This document shows positions 23,984 through 37,800 of a stretch of 61,020 nt of DNA, piece by piece. The notes under the pieces were generated by a model. That model was not told the DNA's origin. It worked only from the letters and a program-made list of their open reading frames with translations, and did not search any database. The DNA is from Amylostereum areolatum (Eukaryota > Basidiomycota > Agaricomycetes > Russulales > Stereaceae). Made by a program: the position numbers and the translations under genes. The stretch lies in NCBI GenBank assembly GCA_012932865.1, contig SAXG01000111.1:1-61020 (forward strand), given 5' to 3'. Position 1 is the stretch's first letter. Each line of letters opens with the position of its first letter.

Positions 23984-25657
23984 ATGCACAAAATCCTGAC
24001 TACCCATGAGCTTCTCGATGCAATCTTCACCTATCTAGATAGGGAATCCAACGTTGTGAACGCCCAAGTGTGCTCCGCTTGGCTCGAACCTGCTCTCGAT
24101 CGTATCTGGGCCGAAGTTGACACCCCGTGCCAGCTGTTCCGACTACTCGCACCGCTGAACGTCCAGGTGCATTTGGATGGTGCCCATGCACATGTACGTC
24201 GCCTCCAGATATCGTATATACAAGATACTGACGCCGAAATATCGTAGGCATTTGTGCGGCAGCCGACACGAGAGGACTGGGAGCGATTCAACACCTTCGC
24301 CCGACGCGTACGGCGTCTCCGTGTATACGACCACTACAACCCCGATCGTCACTGCCTCGAACCCCTTGGCCTCCTCTTCTTTGCAGTTGCCCGTACTCGA
24401 CCACTATCCCGAATCCTTCCCAACCTTACCAAACTTGAGTGGTGCTCCACGGATCCAAACGAGCGATTCGACAACCTCTTCCTTCACGAGGACGTCAAGA
24501 GCCTTACCATCGCGTTGCACAGCGACGTGGAAAACTATCCCCTGAAGTCGAGGCTCCGCGACATTGCTTCAATCGCCCCTTCTCTGACCGAGTTCGCCCT
24601 CGATAACGACGCGTTTGGCATTATCGATGTCGAACACGACCTCATTACGCTGTTCGACAGTCTTCACAGCCTCGCACACATCTCCCTCCCCATCTACTTT
24701 CTGTCTTCCAAACTTGCAGAACGTCTCTCAAAGTCCGAAAACATACAACGCATATCCTTTCAGTCGGACCCTCATCACGTCCATCGTGGGTTTTACACGG
24801 ATGCAACGCCTTTCATACCACACTTCCAGCCCGGCGCGTTCGCCGCCCTTCGATACCTTGCCCTCGCTGCCACCTTACATCACGTACAAAATGTGGTGAC
24901 AGACATTCATTTTCCCGCAGGGCAGCTAGAGTCGCTCGCCGTGCGCGTGTTAGGCCCAGAGCCGGAGGACGCCGTTCACGATTTTGCATGGGTCGTGGGC
25001 GAACGCTGCAAGGCTTTGACGGAGCTCAAGCTGGCATTGTCGGTGCCGCCTGTGGTGGCAGAATCCTTGGCGCATCTGCCGGCCGAGGAAGCATACGAGG
25101 CGGTCACAATGGACACTCTCCGAGGATTCACGAACAACTTGCATAACCTGAAGACATTCGAGATCACCCATGCACGCCCACTCGAGCTTGACGATGACAA
25201 CATAGCCGAGCTGGCGACAATGCTACCCAATCTCCAGACCCTCAAATTAGCACATGACCCCGACGATCAAGTCTCGTCGCTCTTGAGCTTCCGTGCTCTC
25301 GTTGCCCTCGCGAACCATTGCCCGAATCTGCGCACAGTCGGACTCTACCTCGATTCCTCGCGCGACCTGCACGACCTCCCTATATACCCGCCTCGCCTTG
25401 CGAATCTACGCTGCTTGCATGTAGGCCATTCGACACTGACGGAGGAGGATCGATCCACAGTGGTGTTGTTCTTGTCGAGGATAGTCAGTACAGCTGCGCG
25501 GTTGAAGTGGGGTACGGATCGAGAGTGGATTGATGATGTCGTGGTGGAGCCACTGGAGAGGGTGCCCCTTGGACATCAATCACGGTGGAAGGCTGTTGAA
25601 GACCTGTTGGCAATGGCGCTTCTGGTTCGTGGAGAGGAGAGGATGCGCCCTGCATGA
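23984..25657 (+). CDS. F-box/LRR protein
   Basis: Exons 23984-24193 and 24248-25657 (54 bp intron) give 539 residues. Residues 1-35 (LTTHELLDAIFTYLDRES, then VCSAWLEPALDRIW) form an F-box, which would bind Skp1 and place the protein in an SCF ubiquitin ligase as substrate receptor. The remainder contains irregular leucine-rich segments (LPNLTKLEW, LPNLQTLKLAHD, CPNLRTVGLYLD, LANLRCLHVGHS) typical of basidiomycete F-box/LRR proteins. The substrate is unknown. The gene is intact and lies between two DUF6534-type genes. Confidence 0.85.
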
Positions 25658-26042
25658 GTGGATGCCCAGTTCGCAGGGTCACGGTGTAAGATACAACATA
25701 GAGCAACTCGTAGGAGGTTTTCTTGGCCATGGTGGGATTGCGGTGAATGCCATACACGTTCGTTCTGGATTACACAGCCAAATAAATGATACGCATGTAG
25801 TGACGTCGGCGTCAAAGCATCGTGAAGTACTAAAAACACCTTTTCATAAACAGTCAAGTACATCAATGCCATGCATCTAACTGAGAGTTATCACATCCAG
25901 TCACCTACTGTCGCACATGCGGTAAGACTTCGATCTCAATACGGCGCGAGCCCGACGGATAGACGGCAATACACTGGCTCTTCAGGCCGTCAGACGTGCC
26001 GGAACCTGCCACTGGTACTCGCATTCGTCGTACCTCCACATT
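25658..26042. other. intergenic between convergent genes
   Basis: A minus-strand frame from about 26060 to 25912 is open and could be a further C-terminal exon of the DUF6534-type gene if the GTAAGC at about 26095 is used as a donor. Otherwise this is the 3' flank of two convergent genes. Confidence 0.4.
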
Positions 26043-28157
26043 CTATAAGTACACATTAAGTAGTGGGTCATATAAACTGCGAGCAGGTCTGCTTACCGAG
26101 TTGTTCTCGACGTCGCCCTGACGCCCCGCTGGTAATGATGAGGATACATGAAAAACGGTCGAAGAGCACGGGGGAGTCTTGATGTCTTCACCGACAATCA
26201 GCACTTCGCCGTCGGCGCTACCGTTGCCATCGACCGGGCGCTGTCCAGTTCCAACGGCCGAAAGTTCCATTCCTCGAAATACCAGGGTGCTTGTTCCTCC
26301 CCCGAAAGACTGCGCCGGTACCGCGCGAGCGTTGAGAGAAGCCATGAGTGTGTTGGTATAGACTGGTCGGATATCGTTGAACTCCATTAGCATGCCGCTC
26401 ACAAAATTTGACCTCTACTCCTTCAAAAGATCTTCGACTAACCTTTACACAACATCATAGCCCTAGGTTGGGGGCCACGCGATCAGTCCGCGGCGCCATG
26501 AGATGGAAAACAATCACGTACACGAATAGATGGAGATCAGTCTCAGGAAGGGCAAGGAAGAGGATGAGCTCAAGCAACGCGGAGAGAGCGGTCGCGGTCC
26601 CCGTTTCAGCAGACAGTCGTATAAGCCAATTGATGGTGAGTTCGCCGCGGTGTGAAATAATAGAATCTTTTTTCGCAGCATGAAGCTAGGGGCGAAAGCG
26701 GTTCCCATAAGGGCATGGGTTATGGTGAAGTTATTCCTTACCAAGTAGATCATGGACGTTGTTACGATCTATAAGCGGTACGGATGCGGCGTTAGCGGTG
26801 GGGCTCGAGAAAGATAAGGAAAGCCGTGCTGCCTACCACGTCAATGAGCGCACCGCCGCCGAGCCATATCTACGGCCGGTGGGATGTGAGTGGGGGAAAT
26901 CATGAGGGATGAAGGCATTACAATAGTGCGGGAGAACATGCTTGGGTTGTGTAAGTTCGCCACATCATCGTTGAGAATTGACTAGAAGACGGTCTACAAT
27001 TAGAGGAGAGTGGACTGGACTGAGGCGTACAGAGATCCCAACGGCCAGCGCTGCCCCTGCTTGGGCCAATGCGAGCTGTGGGCATCACGTAGGAGTTTAA
27101 AGTCAGGCTTCAGGAAGGAAACTTGGTGTCTGATTGAAGGTCACTCACGAAGATTACCATGCACGGCACGACTTTCCATTTCCCAAGCTTGTGTATTCGC
27201 CATGCGTAGAATAACTGCACCCAAGTGGCGACTACACTTACTTTAGTCACGACGGATATATTCCAATGAAACGACTGACATACCAACGCCAGAGACGCAA
27301 GGGATCCATCCTAGCCAAAATCCTGCATGGCGCAACGCGGCAGGGTCACCCCATGCATCAGGAAAAACCTCCCTTACTAAAAATCTACTAATTAGAGGGG
27401 GACCTTCCTAATTCCCTGTTCCCGCTGCCAACCTGCAAGGCACTACGTCAACGTAGGTCCCTGTCACCCTTCTGGCCTCAACTATGTATTTGAAGTGCAA
27501 ATATGAGGTCAATGTCGACGACGGTGCATCGAAATGTGTACGGGGTTTTGTGAGAATAGAGCCCGTTAGTTCACTTTAGGAAGGTCCCCCTCTAACTAGC
27601 GCTAATTTGCTGGATTTGTTGATTTTAGTAAGGGAGGTTTTTCCTGATGATCCTGCGCACAAAGGGATCCATGCTACGCCAGTTATGACGACGCTGTGCA
27701 GAGTATCTAGCGCAAAAATAATATACACTACCGCAATGACCATCGTAAACGATCAGCATAAGATTGGCACGAGCTGGCGGACGCACCGGAATACTGAGTG
27801 ATTTTCCGGTCAGACGGAAATGTGACGTAGTATATGTCTGGGGCAATAACCTTCAGAACGCAGGTTGGTCGAGGAGAAAAAAGAAAGGATCATTCACAGA
27901 GCTGTACGACAGAAACCCCAAAGAGAAACCAGCCAGCGATGCTCCCAAGAAACTGCACATACCTTGAGTTAGCATCGGGAGTCACTCAAGATAATGCATT
28001 ACTGACCACCGGACCGACCCTGTTGCCGTCGCGAGAGGACAATGACAATGAGAACTGCTGTCTAACTGGCGCGAGCAGATGGGAAGTGGACGTACAACAG
28101 GAGAGTATTCTCGGTATTAAGGGGTACAACTCTTGAGTTTACTGTGACGACAGACAT
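26043..28157 (-). pseudogene. DUF6534-type membrane protein, disrupted by an insertion
   Basis: Thirteen exons are recognisable: 28096-28157, 28007-28019, 27898-27952, 27787-27837, 27650-27727 plus 27284-27355 (one exon split by the element at 27356-27649), 27149-27231, 27031-27075, 26922-26981, 26837-26869, 26742-26768, 26522-26685, 26443-26462, 26043-26362. Without the insertion they encode 360 residues with IYYVTFPSDR, FALDTLHSVV, IWLGGGALIDV, TTSMIYL, SAETGTATAL and the hallmark MMLCKVYTNTLMASLNAR. Ten exon lengths besides the split one equal those of the paralogue at 21730. All other exons lack stops and splice sites are intact, so the gene was disabled recently. Reading through the element meets TAA within 30 codons. 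Transcripts might still be rescued only if the element were spliced out. Confidence 0.85.
27356..27649. mobile_element. 294 bp inverted-repeat (MITE-like) element in a coding exon
   Basis: The left arm 27356-27410 and the right arm about 27577-27649 are inverted copies: both start CATCAGGAAAAACCTCCCTT read inwards and end at AGGGGGACCTTCCT. The right arm has about 18 extra bases in its middle. The core (27411-27576) has no frame of note. ATG occurs directly left of the element (27353-27355) and as its last three bases (27647-27649), compatible with a 3 bp target duplication. Non-autonomous; no transposase in the window. Confidence 0.85.
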
Positions 28158-29698
28158 GACTGACTTCAAGCCAGCGGCATAGAGCCATCGACTATATGTA
28201 TCGATGTTGTGGCTTGTGGACCTAGAAAGAAGACCTTCGTTTAACGGCACCTTCTGCGGCTATCACCCTAAACCACTCTTTGTCCCTGCGATTAGATCAC
28301 AAGATATATGAGCATGCGAGTGAGGGAAGAGGCGTGACACTACCCTCTGATAGAAAGGATCATTACATACGTGCCAAATAAACTCCGTATTGGGTAACCA
28401 CGGAAGCTTTGTGTCGGTAAGGGTAAGTATCAGCGGGTCTGTGTTTCCAAGAGAGCAATGCCATGCCTATTTTGAACTGTGCGGCGAACTGGGGTTTGTA
28501 ACTCGAAGACCGATGGAGCTTTAGCTTTAGCCCTTGACTCGGGCATCTGTTACGGTCGCTGGACTACCGCGATTCGGAGACCCCACGCAGGCCGCACTTC
28601 TCCGAGAACTGTTAGCGTTTAAGCTGACGTTCGTCCCAAGCAAGTCTAAGTGCCAACGAACTTGAGGTGGCCCGTAGCAAGGTCCTGGGGGCATAAGCAA
28701 GATAAATGTGGATTGATGACGGGAATCGTATTGGCCATCATACTTACATCGAGCAGACCCAACGTTATGTACTTACATATATATCAAGCGACAGACAATC
28801 CACAGCCACGTCTGGGTTGACGGGTGACGCGGTGACGCCCTAACCACGAAGCTTCACATTGTCATCATTCTTGCTCGCGATGGTTTCATATGGCGTTGGT
28901 CTAGGGAGGCGGACATCCACCACCGTGAGCAGCGTGGCCAATATGGACTGGGAAAGTAGAGGCGGGCGATCGTCAACGAGATGAGGGCGACGCTGGGTTC
29001 GGAGAGACAACCTATTGATGTCAGGGGGTCGGTGTCAGACCTATGGTTTCGAGCCTGGCGGGGAACCAACGGGGGCGATATTCACTGACGAGCCACTGAA
29101 ACCGAATACATTCGCTACAAGTTTGAGAGCAGGGGACAGGATGCAGGATGCATGAATCGATGGCGGACGCCGCCACGAAGGCACAAAACTAATAGTAACT
29201 TTCGAAAAGGAATAAGCGACGGATAGCAATGAGTCAGAGCGTAAGTCTTGGCAGTTTGTGAGTGCTTACCGTCAGCAGGTGTTTATTTTAATCGATGAAA
29301 GAAGAGGACGACTTAAGAGTCAACTTGAAGGGTGGTGATGATGATGAGGGTGCTGGTCGCGGAAGTAGTATGCACTGCGCAGCCCACGCGGCTTCCCTTC
29401 GTACCTTGAGGTAAAAAGTATATAGAGCAAATATATAGCAAGCTCTCACAACACGGAAACGTCGACGTCTTCATAATCTGATTCTACAGAACCCAACAAA
29501 GTCTGGTAGCTCTTTATCCGGAGGCCGGACTCACGAGGACGGAACCCATCGACAGAACCCCCTCAAACGAGATGGAATCATGGAACTCGTCTTATCGTCT
29601 TCTGGGTGAATTTTCATGGATCTAACGACGCAGCGTGTTGTCATTTGTACGTTCGCGGATGCATCGCTCAGCCGGACCATGGCCCCTGCGCGCCAGAT
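28158..29698. other. intergenic, no gene assigned
   Basis: About 1.5 kb upstream of the minus-strand DUF6534-type gene. Minus-strand frames at 28854-29229 (LTSIGCLSEPSVALISL, VANVFGFSGSSVNIAP) have somewhat coding-like composition but no ATG, family match or consistent splice chain. A degenerate gene is possible. Confidence 0.4.
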
Positions 29699-29701
29699 CC
29701 C

Positions 29702-29710
29702 GTATAAATA
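29702..29710 (+). promoter_or_regulatory. TATA box of the methyltransferase gene
   Basis: TATAAATAC lies about 60-70 bases before the ATG at 29771, the usual distance for a fungal TATA element with a short 5' UTR. Confidence 0.6.
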
Positions 29711-29770
29711 CGCTTGGTGTTCGCGTGTCAGTATCAGAGAACAACCGTCACCTCACGACTACCCCTCAGC

Positions 29771-30931
29771 ATGCCAAACGACGTCACCCAAGGCCATACA
29801 TCCTGGGTTAGGCCCCTTGACGAGTCGCTCTACGATCTGGACGAAGAGCAAGTCAATTTCTTCAAGACCGCTACCGGGATCCAGGGAGACGAGGAGGTGA
29901 AGCGTCATATCATCGCCGTGCAGACCAAGGCGTTTGAGGTGCGTTCGTTTGTTGGTGTCAACACATGAATGGGCATTGACTAGGAAGACAGATATATCAA
30001 TACCCCTCTATCCGCATATTCGAGTTCGCCAGGTAAGATCGCGGTGGACGCAATTGATGAGACGAAAGGTTTGACGTCGGGTCGATAGGTTGAAGATTGC
30101 TCGCTTGCCCGCGTATCCCGACCTTCTCCGACTGGGAAAGGAAAGAAAGGGGGCCATCCTGCTCGACCTCGGATGCTGCTGTGAGTTGCGTTCACTTGGA
30201 GTGTGCTTGTCCACATGGCTCCCCATCTGACTTGCGTTCAGTCGGCAACGATGCTTACAAGGCCGTCCAGGACGGCTATCCCCCTGAGAACGTCATCGCG
30301 TCTGACCTGAGTAAACGTCAGTAATCCCTTCCTATCGTACGTGCACAGAGTCGCTTACCGTATCGGACACGATGCAGCCCTCTGGGATCTCGGCTACGAG
30401 CTGTTCCGCGCGACGCCAGAATCCTTCCCCGTCGCGTTCGTCGCGGGCGATGTCCTGGACCCCTCCTTCCTGGCTGTCCCAGACCCCGCCAACCTTTCTC
30501 CGCCCCCGACCTCTCCACCACCGGCGCTAAACACGTTAACCAGCCTAAATCCCCTCCGCGGACACATCTCCGCGGTCTTCGCCGGCGCCTTCTTCCACCT
30601 CTTCTCTTTTCCTCTCCAGACCCAACTGGCGCGCCAGGTCGCCTCGCTACTCTCCCCGCTCCCCGGGTCGCTCATCTTCGGCAAGCATGGCGGACGCCCC
30701 ACGAAGTGCATATGGTCGCCTGGCGGGGAGCAGAACGGCTACAGTATGAGCTGTCATTCGCCTGACAGTTGGAAAGCGATGTGGGAAGAAGTGTTTAGAG
30801 AGCTAGGTGGGGGGAAAGTTGAGGTCAAGGTCGAGTTAAAGGAGGAGATAGGTGGACTATCGTTCTGGGGGACGTGGCCTGGGAACGAGGATCCGTACAT
30901 GGTGTTGGAGTGGTCGGTTACCAGATTGTAG
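29771..30931 (+). CDS. class I SAM-dependent methyltransferase, AusD-like
   Basis: Exons 29771-29938, 29992-30032, 30089-30180, 30242-30316 and 30378-30931 give 309 residues. SAM-binding motif I is GAILLDLGCCFGND (about residues 92-105), split by intron 3. Motif II-like NVIASDLSK and the family segments PLWDLGYELF, FVAGDVLDP and GSLIFGKHGG follow. This architecture matches the AusD-like small-molecule methyltransferases common in basidiomycetes and in fungal meroterpenoid clusters. It would be cytosolic and use S-adenosylmethionine; the substrate is unknown. It is convergent with the adjacent intact GMC oxidoreductase (102 bp between stops), so the two may act in one pathway; this is only inference. 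A TATA box lies upstream. Confidence 0.85.
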
Positions 30932-31033
30932 GAATGGAGTGAAGTGTGGAATAAGGAAAAGAATATGTATTCCATCCGATGAAAGTGACACGACCTGGAG
31001 AGTCCGCTGATGATAGTGCGCTAGCGTAGATGG

Positions 31034-33606
<2,573 letters not shown>

Positions 33607-33690
33607 TATATCGTCCGGTGCAGCTTTCCGGGATCAACGAACACAAGGGAAAGTTGCAATCGTGGAAGATCGAGGTGACGTCGGCCGTGA

Positions 33691-33699
33691 TACTTATAG
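33691..33699 (-). promoter_or_regulatory. TATA box of the intact GMC oxidoreductase
   Basis: On the minus strand CTATAAGTATC occurs about 90 bases upstream of the ATG at 33606. No competing TATA element is closer. Confidence 0.5.
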
Positions 33700-34415
33700 C
33701 CAGTCAGCCATTGCCCTGACACACCGACTAACCCCATATCTCGAGCGCGTTCATAAGACTCAGAGAACTATGACAGAACTCGTGGCCGGACCCATGCTTC
33801 CCTTCTTCGGCCATCACAGGTGCCGAGGTGTGGTGTTGGTGGTTTTGGTGGATACGCCGACACGCTGTTGATTCCGCCAACGAGTGGTCAAGCTTCAAGC
33901 TTCGAGTGCGACATTCGGCCATGAAAATTGAGATCTGAGGGGCCGGAGAGTGCCTTGCTGGGGAACGAGCGTCGTCACGGGCCCACTCACGACGTCCGTA
34001 ATTGAATGCGATGATAGCCCATTTGCGCCGGGAGCGAAAGTACAGAACAGGAGAATTTCGGAGCGCCGATGAAGATGGGGAAAAAGGAGGCAAATTATGT
34101 GATGTGGACGTCGCAGTTGTTGGTCCATGGTGGGAAGCAAGAGCAAGTCCGACGCGCCAGGTTCAACGCGAATTGGTGCCGCGGCCGCGGCCGCGGGCGC
34201 ACGCTTTGATCGCGACTTCAATTCTCTGGCTTTGACTCATCACAGGGACCTCAGAAATGTACCCCGAAACTGTATGAGTGGCGTCGAGACACGACACAAG
34301 TTATGGGCCGCCTGGACAGCCTGGACTGCACCGCGGGCGGAAGTCCATTTTTTCGGAGTCGAAACGTATTCGAAACGGGCGACGAAAGTACAAATACCAA
34401 TCGTGTTTTTACCTG
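33700..34415. other. intergenic upstream of the GMC gene
   Basis: No exon chain on either strand. There is a short GC-palindromic patch (GCCGCGGCCGCGGCCGCG, about 34179-34196). Open frames on minus (33728-34093) are compositional. Confidence 0.5.
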
Positions 34416-34731
34416 GACAAAACACATTCCAAACATGTCCTTTCAGGCACATGTTCCTGCCTCGTGTACCCTCCTAAAACTTGAGGTTTCCGCCATGGGC
34501 AGCTATGAGTTCGAAATAAAGCCTTTTAGGACCATATTCTCCCTAAATTAAGCAGTTAGAAACCGGTTCCCCAAGGAGAATCAGTTTCGATTAGGAAAAG
34601 ATCCGCCAAAAATTGCCCTGAAGCTTCTAATTTCAGATCAATCACTGCTCGTGGCGGAAATTTCTAGTTTTGGAAGGGTACATGAGGCAGGAACATGTGC
34701 CTGAGAGGACATGTTTGGAATGTGTTTTGTC
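34416..34731. mobile_element. 316 bp long-inverted-repeat element
   Basis: The left arm 34416-about 34480 (GACAAAACACATTCCAAAC, then ATGTCC and GGCACATGTTCCTGCCTC) reappears inverted at about 34666-34731 with a few mismatches. The arms are about 65 bp and the interior about 185 bp without coding potential. Beyond the arms, TACCT and AGGTA also face each other, so the true ends may be some bases further out. I found no clear target duplication. It resembles a MITE of another family. Confidence 0.75.
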
Positions 34732-34859
34732 TAAGGTAGGCCGCATTCAAAACCGCACCCTTCACGTGCCGGCACGTGCTCGTGACAAGCTGTGACATGG
34801 GCCGCATGAAAGGACAAAGTATATGGAGTCGGAGGACAAAGCAAGGACGAACATTGATA

Positions 34860-35720
34860 GATTTTGCACCCATAAAATTATTCTAATACATTGTGCATCC
34901 CCACTGGGTGCAAATCCCCCTTTTGAATGGTTGAAATAGTTGACAAATTTTGATTAAAAGGCAGCCAGTTTTTATCCAATTTATTGCAGGTTAAGTTAAT
35001 GCAAATATGTTAAATGAAGGTCACATGTTTCCAAGGTGAAAAAGTGGATGGAAAATCATGACTATCTTTTAAGCTTTGGCTCCCATTATCCTGAAATATG
35101 CCATCAGTTTGATTACAATATGCTCTGATACAATTTCAGACTAAATTGAGGAAGACATGAATTGGTGCGGGGTAAATCTTTCACTACTTGGGACTACAAG
35201 GCTGTTTTTATTCTCCAATCTTCTTTGCATAAATTGTAGAGGAAGGGAAGACTTTGTCCAAGTGGGTTTATCATTGGAAAAGATCAAGCAATGTCAAGAA
35301 CTTTGGACACCTCTTGTTACCAAGATGCTTCAAGGTTTTGGGGCAAAAATGACCATGGGAAATTGTGAACAGGAAGGATGGCTAAATGATCATATTTTCC
35401 TTGCCTATTGAAGATGGAAAAGGCACAATACTGAATGTAGCATACCTCATCCCATATTCTTGTAATATAAGTAGAAGGAAAATTGAAGGATAAAGATTGG
35501 AAAGATGTAGATGTCTACCCACTTCGTTCCAGCATGTTATGCGGGTGGATCATTGCAGATGGATTCCTACACCATTTTTCCCACCGAAATCATGATGGAA
35601 ATAACCTCAAGGTTTCCATACTGTTCAGAGAAGGAAATTGAAGACTAAACGTGAAAGAACTTACAAATTTGGCGCAGCCAATGATTGAAAAAGGTGTGGA
35701 TGATCATAACCATTGATTTA
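34860..35720. other. AT-rich island
   Basis: By eye this block is far richer in A and T than its surroundings, with TTTTGATTAAAAGG-like words, and has no intron-exon structure typical of the locus. One plus frame (35157-35411, 84 codons) is open. It could be a degenerate transposon, a relic of C-to-T mutation, or foreign DNA. It directly follows the inverted-repeat element. Confidence 0.5.
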
Positions 35721-37000
35721 TGTTGTACACGGGATTAAACGGAGGAGAAATCATTGACTTCTCAACCGACTCGGTGGTCATCTGTTACATCGGCAGAAAG
35801 CATTGGCTCAGGATCTGGCTCCTCGATGACCCGCGCGTGCACGGAGGAGCTCAAGCGCAGGGGGTAGGACAGAGGGCATGCCGGAGGCGGATGCGAGGTC
35901 GGTCACTATGATTCGAGCGGAAGGAAGACGCGGATGGAATGCGAGGTTGGCCTAGTCTCCCAGAGGCAGACGAGATAATTCGTCAACACTTCTCGGGCTC
36001 AGGATCCGGTTGGCCCACCTCGCGCACGTACTGAGTGTGACACTTTTCCCGTGCCACAGCCGACCATTCTCTCTGAATCTCCACCGCCTCCTCCCCCATT
36101 CGTCATCGTATCACCTCCCGACCTTGCCTCTCCCTAGACGTGAACCTGGCCGCGCCGTACCCCGTCCTTTCACCCCCATTGGCCATGCCCGTCGCCCGCG
36201 CCCGCCTCCTACCACATCTTCTCGTCGACCAGCCCCTTCCTGCCTCCTACACGCGGCGCTCCCAGTCCCCCTCACGAAACGATAGCACCCATATTCACGC
36301 CTCGGTCGCTCCTCCCGTACGTACCTCGTTTGCGCCGTCGGGCGTGTTTCTGACGCCTCGGACGGTCAGGTCCGTGACACGCTCAGCGGGGTGCACAAAT
36401 CGGCTACATCTGGCCAACCTCCTCCACAACGTCTTCGTTATGCTCGTTTCGGTCCACGGCTTCGACATTGTTCAGGAATGCCATGTAGTGGAGGTCGTGT
36501 CAGTAGTCCGCGTCGAACCAGAATGGCAATGTTGTGCTACAGCGATCGCGGGGAGTCTGACAGCCATAGCGAGCGAAGAGTATCGCAGCCGCTATGTGCG
36601 TCTATGGCTTAGATGAGGCAGAGCGTGATACAGAGACAGACGGCGAAGATGTGCAGGTCCTGTGTGACAAGGCAGTACGACAGCGGCCCCGAGAATCATC
36701 CGTGCGACGGAAATGAAGGCGGTCGCGGGGAGGGTACAATATGTCGGTGCCTAGGCGAGTGTTGTTGACGCGTAGTATGGGCCCGTGTTCTTACATACTC
36801 ACTGTAGATTAGCGTGCGCATGGATTTGGCGTCGGTTCTGGAGCAGCAGCGAGACGCGGGAACGAGGAAGCCTATATTATGATTTATCATGGGACAATTT
36901 AGCTAAGTGGCGATGGAGGCACCAGTTGAAGGCCGTGGGATCGCACTACAAGGGTAAAGGAGGACCAGAGGATGATGAGATGGTAGACAGGACGCGTTTC
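35721..37000. other. fragmentary coding-like sequence
   Basis: GC-rich again. Around 36030-36140 a plus frame reads PVPQPTILSES and PPPPPPFVIVSPPDLASP, then stops; other short frames follow to 36600. No start, domain or exon chain can be assembled, so I regard it as eroded coding sequence. Confidence 0.3.
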
Positions 37001-37213
37001 CGACGCACGAAAGTGAGATCGAGAATGAGAACGCGCGCAACAGGCTCGGGAGCAAGAGCAGAGGCGAAGCGAACCATGCCATTCGGCGTATCCCGCGACA
37101 TGACAAGTCGAATGCACGTGACAACGCGACGCGCCAACGCGTTCGCGCGTCGCCGCCTAGGCTCTGTCTACCACAGCGTCATTCCGCTTTTCGATCTCAC
37201 TTTTCGTGCGTCG
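37001..37213. mobile_element. GACGCAC inverted-repeat element, copy 1
   Basis: The left end 37001-37022 reads GACGCACGAAAGTGAGATC; the right end 37191-37213 is its inverse (GATCTCACTTTTCGTGCGTC). The 213 bp element has a GC-rich interior rich in CGCG words and no gene. Confidence 0.8.
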
Positions 37214-37800
37214 TAAAAGGGATTCCCTCCCTTTATTTGCAACGTATCCTCATTCTTGTCAACGTACTTCCGAGTGGGCCTCCAAGCCTAAACACGACCG
37301 GATCATCACACCCAAAGTAAACTTCGACGCGCCGCCTCGCGCATTTTCGTGTGGCTACAATTGGCTACACCCTTGAGCGGAGTGTCGCGTCGTCTGGACC
37401 AAATCTCTATCCAAGTATGTTTTCGCCGCTTTCCCTACGGCACTTTGTAACCACGATGACGTTACTTGCAACCACGATGATGCGGCTTACCGCAAGGCGT
37501 GTGCCAGTGCACGGCGAAGTCAACCCTTGCCAAAGTCTTCAGGTCACGGTGCATCTCTAATCATGGTTCTCTTGCGACATACGCGCATCTAACCTAAACT
37601 GCGCAAAATATTCAATGATATGCTCACTAGCAAGACTATCAACGAAGATGAGCACACGGACTTCCACATCAAGCATCGGTACGGTGAGCACTTCGCTTTC
37701 GTATAGGCACTCGGAGAGCTTACCATTGAATCTGCAATGGGAACGCCGTATGGGGTGCGTACAACTCCCGATCCGTGTTCACAAACCACAACAAATGAAC
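37214..37800. other. intergenic, nothing assigned
   Basis: It contains short frames only, and a local duplication of the word ACCACGATGA (about 37453 and 37473). No gene is supported. Confidence 0.4.

Noticed and set aside
34179..34196. GGCCGCGGCCGCGGCC palindrome as a binding site
   Set aside because: Simple GC alternation with no gene relation; no support for function.
35157..35411. 84-codon frame in the AT-rich island
   Set aside because: No homology, no exon partners; expected by chance in this composition.
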